DNA of 64,000 bases from Litorimonas sp963972195 (GTDB lineage: Bacteria; Pseudomonadota; Alphaproteobacteria; Caulobacterales; Maricaulaceae), in NCBI GenBank assembly GCA_963972195.1, contig CAXATH010000001.1:422374-486373 (forward strand), given 5' to 3'. This document shows, piece after piece, positions 1 through 8,420 of this stretch. The position numbers and the translations under genes are program-made. How positions within the stretch are numbered: the stretch's first letter is position 1; each line of letters opens with the position of its first letter. The notes under the pieces are model-generated. The model saw nothing but the letters and a program-made list of their open reading frames with translations. It had not been told where the DNA came from and made no database searches.

Positions 1-22
1 TTGTTGTTCCTATGTTCCCGTC

Positions 23-2374
23 ATGTCTGCCAATGATTCCTTTCAACCCGCGCCGCCGAGGCCTTCTGGACGCTCTATTTCCGAGCAAGCCATGCCTGTG
101 CGCCAATTTGGAAAGGCAGAAAAAGCCGATTATCTGGAAGGTTTAAACCCCGAACAAAAAGAAGCGGTTCTGGCCTTGGACGGTCCGCTGCTCGTGCTTG
201 CGGGCGCCGGAACCGGGAAAACGCGGGTTTTGACCTGCCGCCTCGCTCATATCCTGACGACGGACCGCGCCTATCCCAGCCAGATATTGTCTGTGACTTT
301 TACCAATAAAGCCGCGCGGGAGATGCGACACCGCGTTGGAAAGTTACTCGGAGAGCAGGTCGAAGGCCTACCTTGGCTCGGAACCTTTCACTCCATCGCC
401 GCCAAAATCCTGCGCATTCACGCCGAACTGATCGGTCTGAAATCCGGCTTCACCATTTTGGATACGGATGATCAAATACGCCTGTTGAAACAGGTTATCA
501 AAGCCGCCGACATTGATGAAAAACGCTGGACGGCGCGATATCTGGTCGCTTTGATTGATAGTTGGAAAAATAAGGGGCTGACACCTGAAAAGGTAAACTC
601 CAAGGAGAGTTATAAATTTGCCGACGGCAAAGGCGCCGAACTCTATAAGGTTTATCAAGACCGCCTCAAGGTTTTAAACGCCTGTGATTTTGGCGATTTG
701 CTCCTGCACAACCTGACTTTATTTACGGAAAATCCGGACATTCTGAAAAAATATCATCAGAAATTCCACTATCTTCTGGTGGACGAGTATCAGGATACCA
801 ATGTCTGCCAATATCTCTGGCTTCGTCTTCTGGCTCAAGGCTCGCAGAACATTTGTGTGGTCGGCGATGACGATCAGTCCATCTATGGGTGGCGCGGAGC
901 CGAGGTCGACAATATCCTTCGCTTTGAAAAAGACTTCCCCGGCGCCAAAGTGGTCAAGCTAGAGCGAAATTACCGCTCGACAGAGCATATCCTCGGCGCG
1001 GCGTCCGGCCTTATCGCGTCTAATCAGGACCGCCTCGGCAAAACTCTCTGGACCGAAGATGAGGGCGGACACAAAGTCAGCGTGACGGGTGTCTGGGACG
1101 CTCCTGCCGAAGCCCGCATCATTTCCGGCGAGATTGAGAACTGGCGATCCCAAAACCGTCCCTATAACGACGTTGCCATTCTGGTCCGCGCCTCACGTCA
1201 AATGCGCAGTTTCGAAGAACGCTTTATTCAGCTCGGCCTGCCCTACCGCGTTATTGGCGGCCCGAGATTCTTCGAGCGCGCCGAAATCCGTGACGCTCAT
1301 GCTTATTTGCGCGTGTTGAAATCCGACACGGACGATCTGGCGTTTGAGCGCATCGTCAATACGCCAAAACGCGGCATCGGGGCGACGACGATACAGAAAC
1401 TTCAAACCGCGGCCCGGTCCATGGGGATAAGTCTGGAAGCAACTACGCGCGAGCTGACGAAGACAGATGAAATCAGAGGCAAAGCCCGCACGGCGCTTCG
1501 CGCTTTCATTCTGGATGTGGACCGCTGGCGGCGGGAAGCCAGAGACATTCGCCATACCGAAATGGCGGAAAAGATCCTGGATGAAAGCGGATATACTCAG
1601 ATGTGGCGCGACAGCAAGGACGCGAAATCCGCCGGGCGCCTCGAAAATTTGAAAGAACTTATCCAAGCCATGGGGGAGTTCGAAACGCTCGACGCTTATC
1701 TGGAACATGTCAGCCTTGTTCTGGATGTGGATCGCGGCCCGCAAGAGGATGAAATCTCGTTGATGACCCTCCACTCCGCCAAGGGTTTGGAGTTTCCGCT
1801 CGTCTTTCTTCCGGGATGGGAAGAAGGCGTCTTTCCGAGCCAAAAGAGTATGGATGAAAATGGTCTCGCGGGTCTCGAAGAAGAACGCCGCCTTGCCTAT
1901 GTCGGAATTACCCGAGCCCGGGAAAAGGCCAAAATCTATTTCGCCGCCAATCGGCAAGTTTACGGATCCTGGCAATCCAGCGTGCCATCACGCTTCATAG
2001 ACGAGCTGCCAATTCAACATGTCGAAGCCGAGAGCGAGCAGAGCCAACAGCATGAGAGCGTTATGGCGCGACAGATTGCCAGCGATTTTTCCTCCAGCTT
2101 TGAGCGCGCCAAAAGCAACCGGGATTCACCCGGCTGGCAACGCTATCAGGCAAACCGGAATAAAGATTTCGGCCGCGCGCCAAAAGAAATCGAAGGCCAT
2201 GCCATCCGACGTCCGGCAAAAAAAGCGACAAGCGCCTTTAAAGTCGGCGAAAGAATTTTCCATCAGAAATTTGGCTATGGACGTATTGCCTCTGCTGACG
2301 GTAATAAGCTGATGGTGTCCTTCGAAAAAGCGGGGGAAAAGAAGGTTTTGGACGGATTTGTAGAACGGGCTTAG
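23..2374 (+). CDS. uvrD: UvrD/PcrA-family ATP-dependent DNA helicase (superfamily 1A, 3'-5')
   Basis: Unwinds DNA in nucleotide excision and mismatch repair and displaces proteins from DNA in the cytoplasm. At 783 residues it has the usual UvrD/PcrA size. The helicase motifs are visible in order: Walker A GAGTGKT at about residues 61-67, DEYQDTN (Walker B), GDDDQSIYGWRGA (motif III), LERNYRST (motif IV), TLHSAKGLE (motif V) and GITRARE (motif VI). The last 50 residues form a basic domain (KVGERIFHQKFGYGRI) like the C-terminal RNA polymerase-interacting domain of PcrA. The N-terminal 40 residues are a Pro/Ser-rich extension, so a downstream start near residue 24 is possible. One base separates its stop from the lipoprotein gene and prmA follows, so the three genes are probably co-transcribed. 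Its promoter lies mostly upstream of the window. Confidence 0.95.
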   Translation: MSANDSFQPAPPRPSGRSISEQAMPVRQFGKAEKADYLEGLNPEQKEAVLALDGPLLVLAGAGTGKTRVLTCRLAHILTTDRAYPSQILSVTFTNKAAREMRHRVGKLLGEQVEGLPWLGTFHSIAAKILRIHAELIGLKSGFTILDTDDQIRLLKQVIKAADIDEKRWTARYLVALIDSWKNKGLTPEKVNSKESYKFADGKGAELYKVYQDRLKVLNACDFGDLLLHNLTLFTENPDILKKYHQKFHYLLVDEYQDTNVCQYLWLRLLAQGSQNICVVGDDDQSIYGWRGAEVDNILRFEKDFPGAKVVKLERNYRSTEHILGAASGLIASNQDRLGKTLWTEDEGGHKVSVTGVWDAPAEARIISGEIENWRSQNRPYNDVAILVRASRQMRSFEERFIQLGLPYRVIGGPRFFERAEIRDAHAYLRVLKSDTDDLAFERIVNTPKRGIGATTIQKLQTAARSMGISLEATTRELTKTDEIRGKARTALRAFILDVDRWRREARDIRHTEMAEKILDESGYTQMWRDSKDAKSAGRLENLKELIQAMGEFETLDAYLEHVSLVLDVDRGPQEDEISLMTLHSAKGLEFPLVFLPGWEEGVFPSQKSMDENGLAGLEEERRLAYVGITRAREKAKIYFAANRQVYGSWQSSVPSRFIDELPIQHVEAESEQSQQHESVMARQIASDFSSSFERAKSNRDSPGWQRYQANRNKDFGRAPKEIEGHAIRRPAKKATSAFKVGERIFHQKFGYGRIASADGNKLMVSFEKAGEKKVLDGFVERA

Positions 2375-2375
2375 G

Positions 2376-3752
2376 ATGAATTTTATAAAAACTGGGCTGA
2401 TATGGTTGTCTTTGGCAGCAATGGGGGCGAGTGGTTGCTCCACGACCCAAACCCGCGTCTTGAGTATCAATTCTCTTACATCAGAAAATCATAATGACGG
2501 CACGTTTCGAGGCCTCGAAGCCTTGGCAACCGGCTATGATGAAAAGCCCGGCAATCGTGTCAATATTATCTACCTCCACGGTATTGGATGGATTGAAAAT
2601 CCGGATGACAAGCCCTTGGCCAATGAGTTCATAAAAGGTCTCGCCAATGCGTATGATCTGGAAGTCGATGATAAAGCCGTCAGTAGTCTTTGCGGCCGCG
2701 ATACGACGGACGAAGCGACAAACGTAAACAATCACATCTATATCAAAGAAGAATCTCCGCGGCGTTATCACACCGCCCTGCCCGGCATTGACCTGACGCT
2801 CGATGATCTGGTGTGCCTAGATAGGCAGGTTCTGCATATTAGCGACGACTTGGAATATGTGATCTACCGGGTTTTTTGGGACGAAATATTCTGGCAAAGC
2901 CTTCAAGAACCCCATGTTGGATATGATGACAAGCTAAACACTGATGGCGTCGCCGGCCTACGCCGAAAGTATAATAGCTATCTCAAAGACAAGCTTATAA
3001 ATTTTGGTTTTTCTGATGCCGTCTTATATCTTGGTTCTGTCGGAGTAGAAATCCGGGAAGCTATCTATGGCGCGATGTGCGCCGCTAATCTGGACGCGGG
3101 CGGATTTGAATTCAAGGAACAGGGCAAGCGCGTTACCGCCGAAAAAATATGCCAAACCGCGAATGAAACTTCGGTCGAAACCGACCAATTTGTTTTTGTG
3201 ACGGAAAGCTTGGGCAGCAAAATTGCGTACGATATTATGCGCGATGTCATGACCGACGGCAAAGACACCGTTCACGACGCCATGATAGAAAATACCGAAT
3301 TTATTATGCTTGCAAATCAGGTGGCTTTGTTGAATTTGTCTGACTTGGGGACAACCAAACCTAAAATACCGCCTTATATGCCGCCCGAAGAACGGCCGAC
3401 TATTGTTGCCTTCTCAGAAGTAAATGACTTTCTAAGTTATGAACTGGTTCCTTATTACCGGAGCCTTATGGAAAACGGCGAGCGCCACAGTGTTTTCGTT
3501 GGGGACGATAAACGCGATATTTCTGACGATATTGTCGCCATGACGGGATTTAACATGATCGACATGCGTGTTGAATTTGCGGACCCGTTAATCCCTTTGG
3601 TTAAGAGTTTTGTCGACCCGCTTCGCGCCCATAATGGCCATTCCGCGCAGCCAGAATTGATGCGTTATATGGTCTGCGGGGCAGAAAACGGAAAGTTACG
3701 GACGGCAGGATGTATTGCCGACTTGGTTGGCCCCCCGATTGGAAAAAAATAA
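2376..3752 (+). CDS. putative lipoprotein with alpha/beta-hydrolase-like features, function unknown
   Basis: I do not recognise the family. It is a 458-residue protein with an N-terminal hydrophobic segment and a lipobox-like ASGC (Cys21), suggesting a lipoprotein of the periplasm or outer membrane. Features of an alpha/beta serine hydrolase are visible. A beta strand ends in LHGIG at residues 67-71, the usual oxyanion-hole position. A nucleophile-elbow-like TESLGS has Ser278 in place of the classic GxSxG. The segment FSEVNDFLSY could supply the acid, and a His-containing DPLRAHNGH lies towards the C-terminus. The gene starts one base after uvrD, and its stop directly abuts the prmA start, so it belongs to the same operon. 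Several cysteines outside the lipobox could form disulfides after export. Hydrolase activity is inference. Confidence 0.75.
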   Translation: MNFIKTGLIWLSLAAMGASGCSTTQTRVLSINSLTSENHNDGTFRGLEALATGYDEKPGNRVNIIYLHGIGWIENPDDKPLANEFIKGLANAYDLEVDDKAVSSLCGRDTTDEATNVNNHIYIKEESPRRYHTALPGIDLTLDDLVCLDRQVLHISDDLEYVIYRVFWDEIFWQSLQEPHVGYDDKLNTDGVAGLRRKYNSYLKDKLINFGFSDAVLYLGSVGVEIREAIYGAMCAANLDAGGFEFKEQGKRVTAEKICQTANETSVETDQFVFVTESLGSKIAYDIMRDVMTDGKDTVHDAMIENTEFIMLANQVALLNLSDLGTTKPKIPPYMPPEERPTIVAFSEVNDFLSYELVPYYRSLMENGERHSVFVGDDKRDISDDIVAMTGFNMIDMRVEFADPLIPLVKSFVDPLRAHNGHSAQPELMRYMVCGAENGKLRTAGCIADLVGPPIGKK

Positions 3753-4598
3753 ATGTCTCTTTGGAAACTGGAGATCGTTACAAACGAAGAGAATGCGTTT
3801 GAAGTTGCGGAAGCTCTCGGTTTTCTCGAGCAAAGTGAAGCCCAATCCGTCTCCCTTTTCGACCAAGGCGATGAAAAACTCGTTGAAGCAATTTACTTGA
3901 CCGAAGCTGAGGCCTTAACCGCGCAGGAAAATTGCGGCGGAGATGTATCAGCCATCATTGATAAAGACTGGGTGAGCGAGGTTCAGTCAGGTCTTCCTGC
4001 CGTCTTGGCCGGCCGATTTTTTGTCTATGGATCACATGAAAAAGACAACATCCCCGCCGAAATTGCGCACCCTATTTTAATTGATGCCGGCATGGCCTTT
4101 GGCACCGGCCATCATGGGACGACAAAAGGCTGTCTCGTCATCTTTGACAAGTTGCTCACCGAAGGTTTCAAGCCTTCAGCCATTCTAGATCTGGGATGTG
4201 GCGCAGGAATATTGGCCATAGCGGCAGCAAAGGCCCTGCCCGACGCACGTATTGTCGCTAGCGACATTGACCAAGACGCAGTGGACGTCACCTTAGAAAA
4301 TGCAAGACTAAACGGCGCCGGAGAAAAAATGAAGGTCGTGCAGGCCGAGGGATTCGAAACGCCTTCTCTACTTGATAAACAGTTCAGCCTCATCTTTGCC
4401 AATATCCTCGCCGGCCCCCTTATGGGATTGGCGCCTGACATTTATAAAGCTACCCAAAAAGGCGGTAGAGTTATTTTATCCGGAATTTTGAACGAACAGG
4501 CAGAAACTGTCTCTAATGCGTTCGAAGCAGCCGGGTTTGCGATTTTCCCGGGAACGGCGTTAGAAGAGTGGACTTCCCTTTTAGCTGTAAAAAACTAG
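3753..4598 (+). CDS. prmA: ribosomal protein L11 methyltransferase
   Basis: SAM-dependent methyltransferase that modifies lysines and the N-terminus of ribosomal protein L11. The 281 residues match the family length. The N-terminal 110 residues correspond to the L11-recognition domain. The class I Rossmann core follows, with MAFGTGHHGTT just before motif I (LDLGCGAGILAIAAAK, about residues 144-160), the acidic ribose-binding SDID of motif II and the catalytic-region NILAGPL motif typical of PrmA. Its ATG immediately follows the TAA of the lipoprotein gene, so translation is probably coupled. A bidirectional role for the hairpin downstream is unlikely because its T-run lies on the other strand. 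Confidence 0.95.
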   Translation: MSLWKLEIVTNEENAFEVAEALGFLEQSEAQSVSLFDQGDEKLVEAIYLTEAEALTAQENCGGDVSAIIDKDWVSEVQSGLPAVLAGRFFVYGSHEKDNIPAEIAHPILIDAGMAFGTGHHGTTKGCLVIFDKLLTEGFKPSAILDLGCGAGILAIAAAKALPDARIVASDIDQDAVDVTLENARLNGAGEKMKVVQAEGFETPSLLDKQFSLIFANILAGPLMGLAPDIYKATQKGGRVILSGILNEQAETVSNAFEAAGFAIFPGTALEEWTSLLAVKN

Positions 4599-4619
4599 CC
4601 TTATTCAAGTAGCGCGCAC

Positions 4620-4656
4620 AAAAAAGGGCTCCGGCCAAAGGGGGAAGCCGAAGCCC
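4620..4656 (-). terminator. Rho-independent terminator of the 55-residue gene
   Basis: Read on the minus strand, a 10-bp stem with one mismatch (GGGCTTCGGC / GCCGGAGCCC) is followed by six T. It lies 25 bases beyond the stop of the small gene at 4682-4849. On the plus strand no T-run follows the stem, so it serves the minus-strand transcript. Confidence 0.85.
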
Positions 4657-4681
4657 TTCATGCTTACATCTATGTAATTAC

Positions 4682-4849
4682 TTATAGAGCGCGGCTGGCA
4701 CGGCGGTCGCGACGCGCATTGCGGCGACCAATCAGACTTCCGGTGACGCCCTGTGTTTCTGGACGGCGCGCCTGAGCACCTTCGAATGTCGGACGGAATG
4801 TCCGCGTATCCAAGCTCATAAATTCTGTTCCGTTAAATTCAGTAGTCAT
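4682..4849 (-). CDS. small arginine-rich protein of unknown function (55 residues)
   Basis: Not recognised. The reading frame begins ATG ACT ACT GAA at 4849 and ends with TAA at 4682. A good Shine-Dalgarno sequence (AGAGGTAAG) sits a few bases before the ATG, and a strong Rho-independent terminator (4620-4656) follows, which together argue for a real gene. The first half is acidic to neutral (TEFNGTEF, SLDTRTFRP). The C-terminal 20 residues are highly basic, with GRRNARRDRRASRAL at the end, suggesting binding to RNA, DNA or an acidic partner. It has no transmembrane segment or signal peptide. It lies just downstream of the minus-strand 93-residue gene. Confidence 0.7.
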   Translation of the reverse strand: MTTEFNGTEFMSLDTRTFRPTFEGAQARRPETQGVTGSLIGRRNARRDRRASRAL

Positions 4850-4980
4850 TTTCTTACCTCTAGTTCACAGGAGCATCTTCGCCCTGCTTGACGGGGGCTA
4901 TGTAGATATTTTTAATTTTTTGAGAACAGACAGAACCGCCCGAACAGATATGCAGAATTGCAACGCTGGTTAACAAACCA

Positions 4981-5262
4981 TTAGGCACGTTTACGTCTTT
5001 CTTCTTTGTAGAAAGGGCTTTCCGGCGGGTAAGAAAATTCGAGTATATCACTAGCAGGCTTGATTTCTGTCTCTTCCGACTCAAATTCAGAACCCGGTTG
5101 TAATATGACAGTATCTTCCGCTTGAGCATTCGAGCTGAAGAAATTGATGTTAAGGTTGAACAGTTTTTGTGACACCTTAGACTCCATTAACTCCTTCAAA
5201 CGAATGGCCTGATGGATTACGCTATAGCACAGAACGCGAAGAAATGCGACCCGTTCCCCCAT
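4981..5262 (-). CDS. hypothetical protein, 93 residues
   Basis: Not recognised. The frame is open further upstream, into the aminopeptidase gene on the other strand. The chosen start is the ATG at 5262 (MGERVAFLRVLCYS), the only ATG lying in the 45-base gap-proximal region; no clear ribosome binding site is visible. The N-terminal 45 residues look like two amphipathic helices (HQAIRLKELMES, SQKLFNLNINFF). An acidic stretch follows (SEFESEETEIKPASD) and then a basic end (KEERRKRA). There is no signal peptide or membrane segment. It is divergent from the M24 aminopeptidase and upstream of the 55-residue gene. Confidence 0.6.
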   Translation of the reverse strand: MGERVAFLRVLCYSVIHQAIRLKELMESKVSQKLFNLNINFFSSNAQAEDTVILQPGSEFESEETEIKPASDILEFSYPPESPFYKEERRKRA

Positions 5263-5307
5263 AACACGTATTTCACATATTATTTTTGACGGATTGGACA
5301 CAGAAAC

Positions 5308-7131
5308 ATGAACGATATTACCCTCTTCCAAAACTTCGAAGTTAAAGGCGGTCCGGACTATGGCCGCAAAAATCTCCCTATTCTTCAAGCCGCGCTCAAA
5401 AAGCAAAATCTGGACGGTTTTATTGTCCCGCATGAAGACGAATATCAGAACGAATACCTCCCCGCCTCCACGGACCGCTTGCAATGGCTAAGCGGATTTA
5501 CAGGCTCTGCCGGCGCCGCGGTGGTCATGCAGGACAAAGCCGCGATGTTCGTTGACGGACGCTACGTTATCCAGATCAAGCAACAGGTAGACAAAGGCCT
5601 TTTCGACTATGAACGCCTCGAAGACGGCGTCGCCAAATGGCTACGGGGGAATGTAAAGGCCGGGCAGGTTATTGGCTATGATCCCAAACTCCACAGCCCG
5701 TCTGCCCTAGCGCAGCTGGTCGAAGCGATAGAACTTGCCGGCGGCACCGCCAAAGCTATGGAGCCCAACCCGATTGATGTGGCTTGGACGGATCGCCCGC
5801 CTATGCCGCTTACCCCCATCACGGTTCAGCCCGAAAAGCTCGCCGGAAAATCACATGCCAAAAAACGCGAGGAGATTGCTGAAATCCTTCAGGAGAAGAA
5901 TGCCGATTACGCTTTGATCACGGCGCCGGCTTCTATTGCCTGGCTTTTGAATATTCGCGGCGGCGATGTGCAATGTACGCCCCTGCCTCTGTCCACCGCA
6001 ATCATTCGCAAGGATGGGCATGTCGAACTCTTTGTCAGATCAGAAAAAATCTCTTCCGAAATCAGTCAGCACCTTGGCAATGAAGTCGCTATCCAAGGTG
6101 AAGAAGATTTGGAAACCACGCTGCAAGGTCTATCCGGTAAAACCGTCTTAATGGATCCGAACTCCGCCTCTGCTTGGCATTTCGATACAGCGACGAACTC
6201 CGGCGCAAACGTCAAAAAAGCAATGGATGTTGTCGCCCTTCCAAAAGCCACTAAAACACAGGCCGAGCTGGAAGGATCTGCAACGGCGCACAAACGCGAC
6301 GCCGTCGCCATTATTAAATTCCTGCATTGGCTCGATACCGAAGCCCAGTCCGGTGAATATGACGAGATTTCAGCGGCCACGAAGCTTGAGATGTTCCGCC
6401 ACGCAAATGACGGCCTCAAGGACTTAAGCTTTGAAACCATTTCCGGCGCGGGCGCGAACGGCGCGCTTTGTCATTACCGCGTCAGTGTTTCAACGGTATT
6501 GCCGCTCAAGCCAAATTCGCTTTATCTGGTCGATAGCGGCGGTCAATATCAGGACGGCACAACGGACATTACCCGCACAGTCCCGATTGGCGAACCGACA
6601 GATGAAATGCGCGATCGTTTCACCCGCGTCCTACAGGGTCATATCGCGCTGGCGACAATCCGTTTCCCCGAAGGCACTACAGGCCCGGCCCTGGACGCCT
6701 TTGCACGTGCGCCTCTCTGGCAGGTAGGTCTCGATTATGATCACGGCACAGGCCATGGCGTCGGGTCGTTCCTGGGCGTTCACGAGGGCCCGCAGCGCAT
6801 CTCCAAGGCCTCAAACACAATCGCGCTTCAACCCGGTATGATTGTCTCAAATGAGCCTGGGTACTACAAAACAGGTGAATACGGCATTCGTATTGAGAAC
6901 CTGCAATTTGTCTTGCCGCCGGAGGAGATTGCGGGCGGTGAACGGCCCATGATGGCGTTTAAAACACTGACCATGGCCCCGATTCATCGCGATCTGATCG
7001 ATCTGGATCTGCTCAACAAGGCGGAGCGGCAATATGTCGACGATTATCACGCCGAAGTTCTCAAAGAGATCGGTCCGAAATTTGACGGCGAAATTAAGAG
7101 CTGGCTCGAGAAAGCCTGCGCCCCTCTTTAG
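5308..7131 (+). CDS. M24-family aminopeptidase P (Xaa-Pro aminopeptidase)
   Basis: Cytosolic metallopeptidase that removes an N-terminal residue preceding proline. The 607 residues match the long, three-domain aminopeptidase P type (eukaryotic APP1-like), with two creatinase N-domains before the pita-bread catalytic domain. The metal ligands are visible: two Asp in VDSGGQYQDGTTDIT (about residue 408 onwards), His in HGTGHGVGS (about 477), Glu in NEPGYY (about 514) and Glu in RIEN (about 529). The N-terminus (PDYGRKNLPILQAAL, then GFTGSAGAAVV) is typical of alphaproteobacterial members and supports this start. Its TAG stop overlaps the TAA of the convergent MFS gene by four bases. Confidence 0.92.
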   Translation: MNDITLFQNFEVKGGPDYGRKNLPILQAALKKQNLDGFIVPHEDEYQNEYLPASTDRLQWLSGFTGSAGAAVVMQDKAAMFVDGRYVIQIKQQVDKGLFDYERLEDGVAKWLRGNVKAGQVIGYDPKLHSPSALAQLVEAIELAGGTAKAMEPNPIDVAWTDRPPMPLTPITVQPEKLAGKSHAKKREEIAEILQEKNADYALITAPASIAWLLNIRGGDVQCTPLPLSTAIIRKDGHVELFVRSEKISSEISQHLGNEVAIQGEEDLETTLQGLSGKTVLMDPNSASAWHFDTATNSGANVKKAMDVVALPKATKTQAELEGSATAHKRDAVAIIKFLHWLDTEAQSGEYDEISAATKLEMFRHANDGLKDLSFETISGAGANGALCHYRVSVSTVLPLKPNSLYLVDSGGQYQDGTTDITRTVPIGEPTDEMRDRFTRVLQGHIALATIRFPEGTTGPALDAFARAPLWQVGLDYDHGTGHGVGSFLGVHEGPQRISKASNTIALQPGMIVSNEPGYYKTGEYGIRIENLQFVLPPEEIAGGERPMMAFKTLTMAPIHRDLIDLDLLNKAERQYVDDYHAEVLKEIGPKFDGEIKSWLEKACAPL

Positions 7132-8408
7132 CTACTTTCTATCTCCAAGGTTTTTCGTTTTTGAAAGGCCTTGGAGATGAACACCATCATGATACAGGCG
7201 CAGACGCAATAGACGCCCATCGCAGTAATCTGCTTCGGATAAGAGACCCCGATATCTATCAGCCACCCGGTCAGCCCTGGGCCAGCGGCGGTACAAAATA
7301 CCATCATCGACACAATTATGGCGCGGATGGAACCTAGATGTTTGGTGCCGTAAAGCTCTGGCCAAATCGTCCCCATTAGCGTGGAGGAGAAACCGTAAGA
7401 AATTCCCATTAAAGACATAAAGGCAAAGGCTGACCACTGCGCCTCAAATCCGCCCAACACAAAGCAAGACAGCGATAAGGGGATCAGAAAACTTGGTAAG
7501 AGCTTTATCGCTGAAAATCGGTCGACCAAAGCGCCGGATATCAGCGTAAAAATAATGGTAGAAACGGCCATTAGTGAAAATGCCGAGGCAAAGGCTGGCA
7601 AGGACCAGTCCCGCAATTCCACCAAATAGACTTGGTGGAAAAACACGGTCGTCCCGATAAACGCCGGAGCCAGCATACCTAATAGCACTATCCAAAATAG
7701 CGGATCACGTATGACCTCCGGGCGGGTCCAATCGCGGCCATCCGTGACGAGCGGTATTGGATCATCGGCCCTAGGCTCTCTGTTTTTAGAGACCAGAATA
7801 GCGATAAGCGGCAAGGCCAGTACTAGCAACGCAATCGCCGCCAAGAGCCAGCTATATCGCCAGCCAACCCAACTCACCGTAAGAACGAACAAAACGGGTA
7901 ACACCGCTTCGCCCGCATTGTGACCGAGGGTCACTAGAGAGACAGCTCGTCCGCGACTCGCCGTAAACCACCGCGCCGCCGCCGTGAGAGCATTTTGGGT
8001 CATCATCCCCTGTCCAAAAAGCCGGAGTAAATAGATGACAAGAACCAAAGTGATGACATGCGTCGAGAAAGTCATACCAATCGCTCCGAGCGCTAAAAGC
8101 GGGACGATCATCAAAGTGACTTTCGCCGGAGTAAAATAGTCAACGATTTTACCGACCCATGGGAGTGACAATGCGCTGCCTAATGTGGCGATCATATAGA
8201 TTAATCCGAAGTCACCATGACTTAAATCATACTCAGCCCGGATCTCGCCTGCGGACAGGGAAATGAAAAACGTCTGCCCGAAAGAGGAAAAAAAGGTGAG
8301 TAAAAACCCGCCCACAACCCAACGGGCATTCTCTTTAAAGAATCTGAGTATTGGCATAGCTAGGCTTTGCAGCGAGAGCCGTTCAAAGGCAAGGGCCGCA
8401 CGTTGCAT
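7128..8408 (-). CDS. MFS transporter
   Basis: Major facilitator superfamily permease of the inner membrane; the substrate cannot be told from sequence. The 426 residues hold about 12 hydrophobic segments. The first is GGFLLTFFSSFGQTFFISLS, and an MFS-like loop (GSALSLPWVGKIVDYF, the loop 2-3 motif A region in degenerate form) follows. A central cytoplasmic loop (KNREPRADDPIPLVTDGRDWTR) separates the two halves. The start used is the first ATG, 12 bases after the ligA stop. An internal ATG at 8357 (MPILRFFKENARW) would give a more typical N-terminus. It is the last gene downstream of the division and cell wall cluster and converges on the aminopeptidase gene. Confidence 0.85.
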   Translation of the reverse strand: MQRAALAFERLSLQSLAMPILRFFKENARWVVGGFLLTFFSSFGQTFFISLSAGEIRAEYDLSHGDFGLIYMIATLGSALSLPWVGKIVDYFTPAKVTLMIVPLLALGAIGMTFSTHVITLVLVIYLLRLFGQGMMTQNALTAAARWFTASRGRAVSLVTLGHNAGEAVLPVLFVLTVSWVGWRYSWLLAAIALLVLALPLIAILVSKNREPRADDPIPLVTDGRDWTRPEVIRDPLFWIVLLGMLAPAFIGTTVFFHQVYLVELRDWSLPAFASAFSLMAVSTIIFTLISGALVDRFSAIKLLPSFLIPLSLSCFVLGGFEAQWSAFAFMSLMGISYGFSSTLMGTIWPELYGTKHLGSIRAIIVSMMVFCTAAGPGLTGWLIDIGVSYPKQITAMGVYCVCACIMMVFISKAFQKRKTLEIESS

Positions 8409-8420
8409 AAAGCGCTGCGC

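Noticed and set aside
1..22. GTTC-CTAT-GTTC before uvrD, possible LexA box
   Set aside because: The spacer is four bases, not the seven required by the alphaproteobacterial LexA operator, and the upstream sequence is outside the window.
1193..1975. 260-residue minus-strand frame antisense to uvrD
   Set aside because: Shadow of the helicase gene, without motifs or start signals.
4970..4984. TTAA-N7-TTAG, a near CtrA site before the 55-residue gene
   Set aside because: The second half-site has one mismatch and it lies over the end of another gene. Too weak to list as a site.
4860..5129. 89-residue minus-strand frame overlapping the 93-residue gene
   Set aside because: It runs out of frame through a better candidate. 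Only its last 38 codons (TTG start at 4976) are free, with no ribosome binding site for that start.
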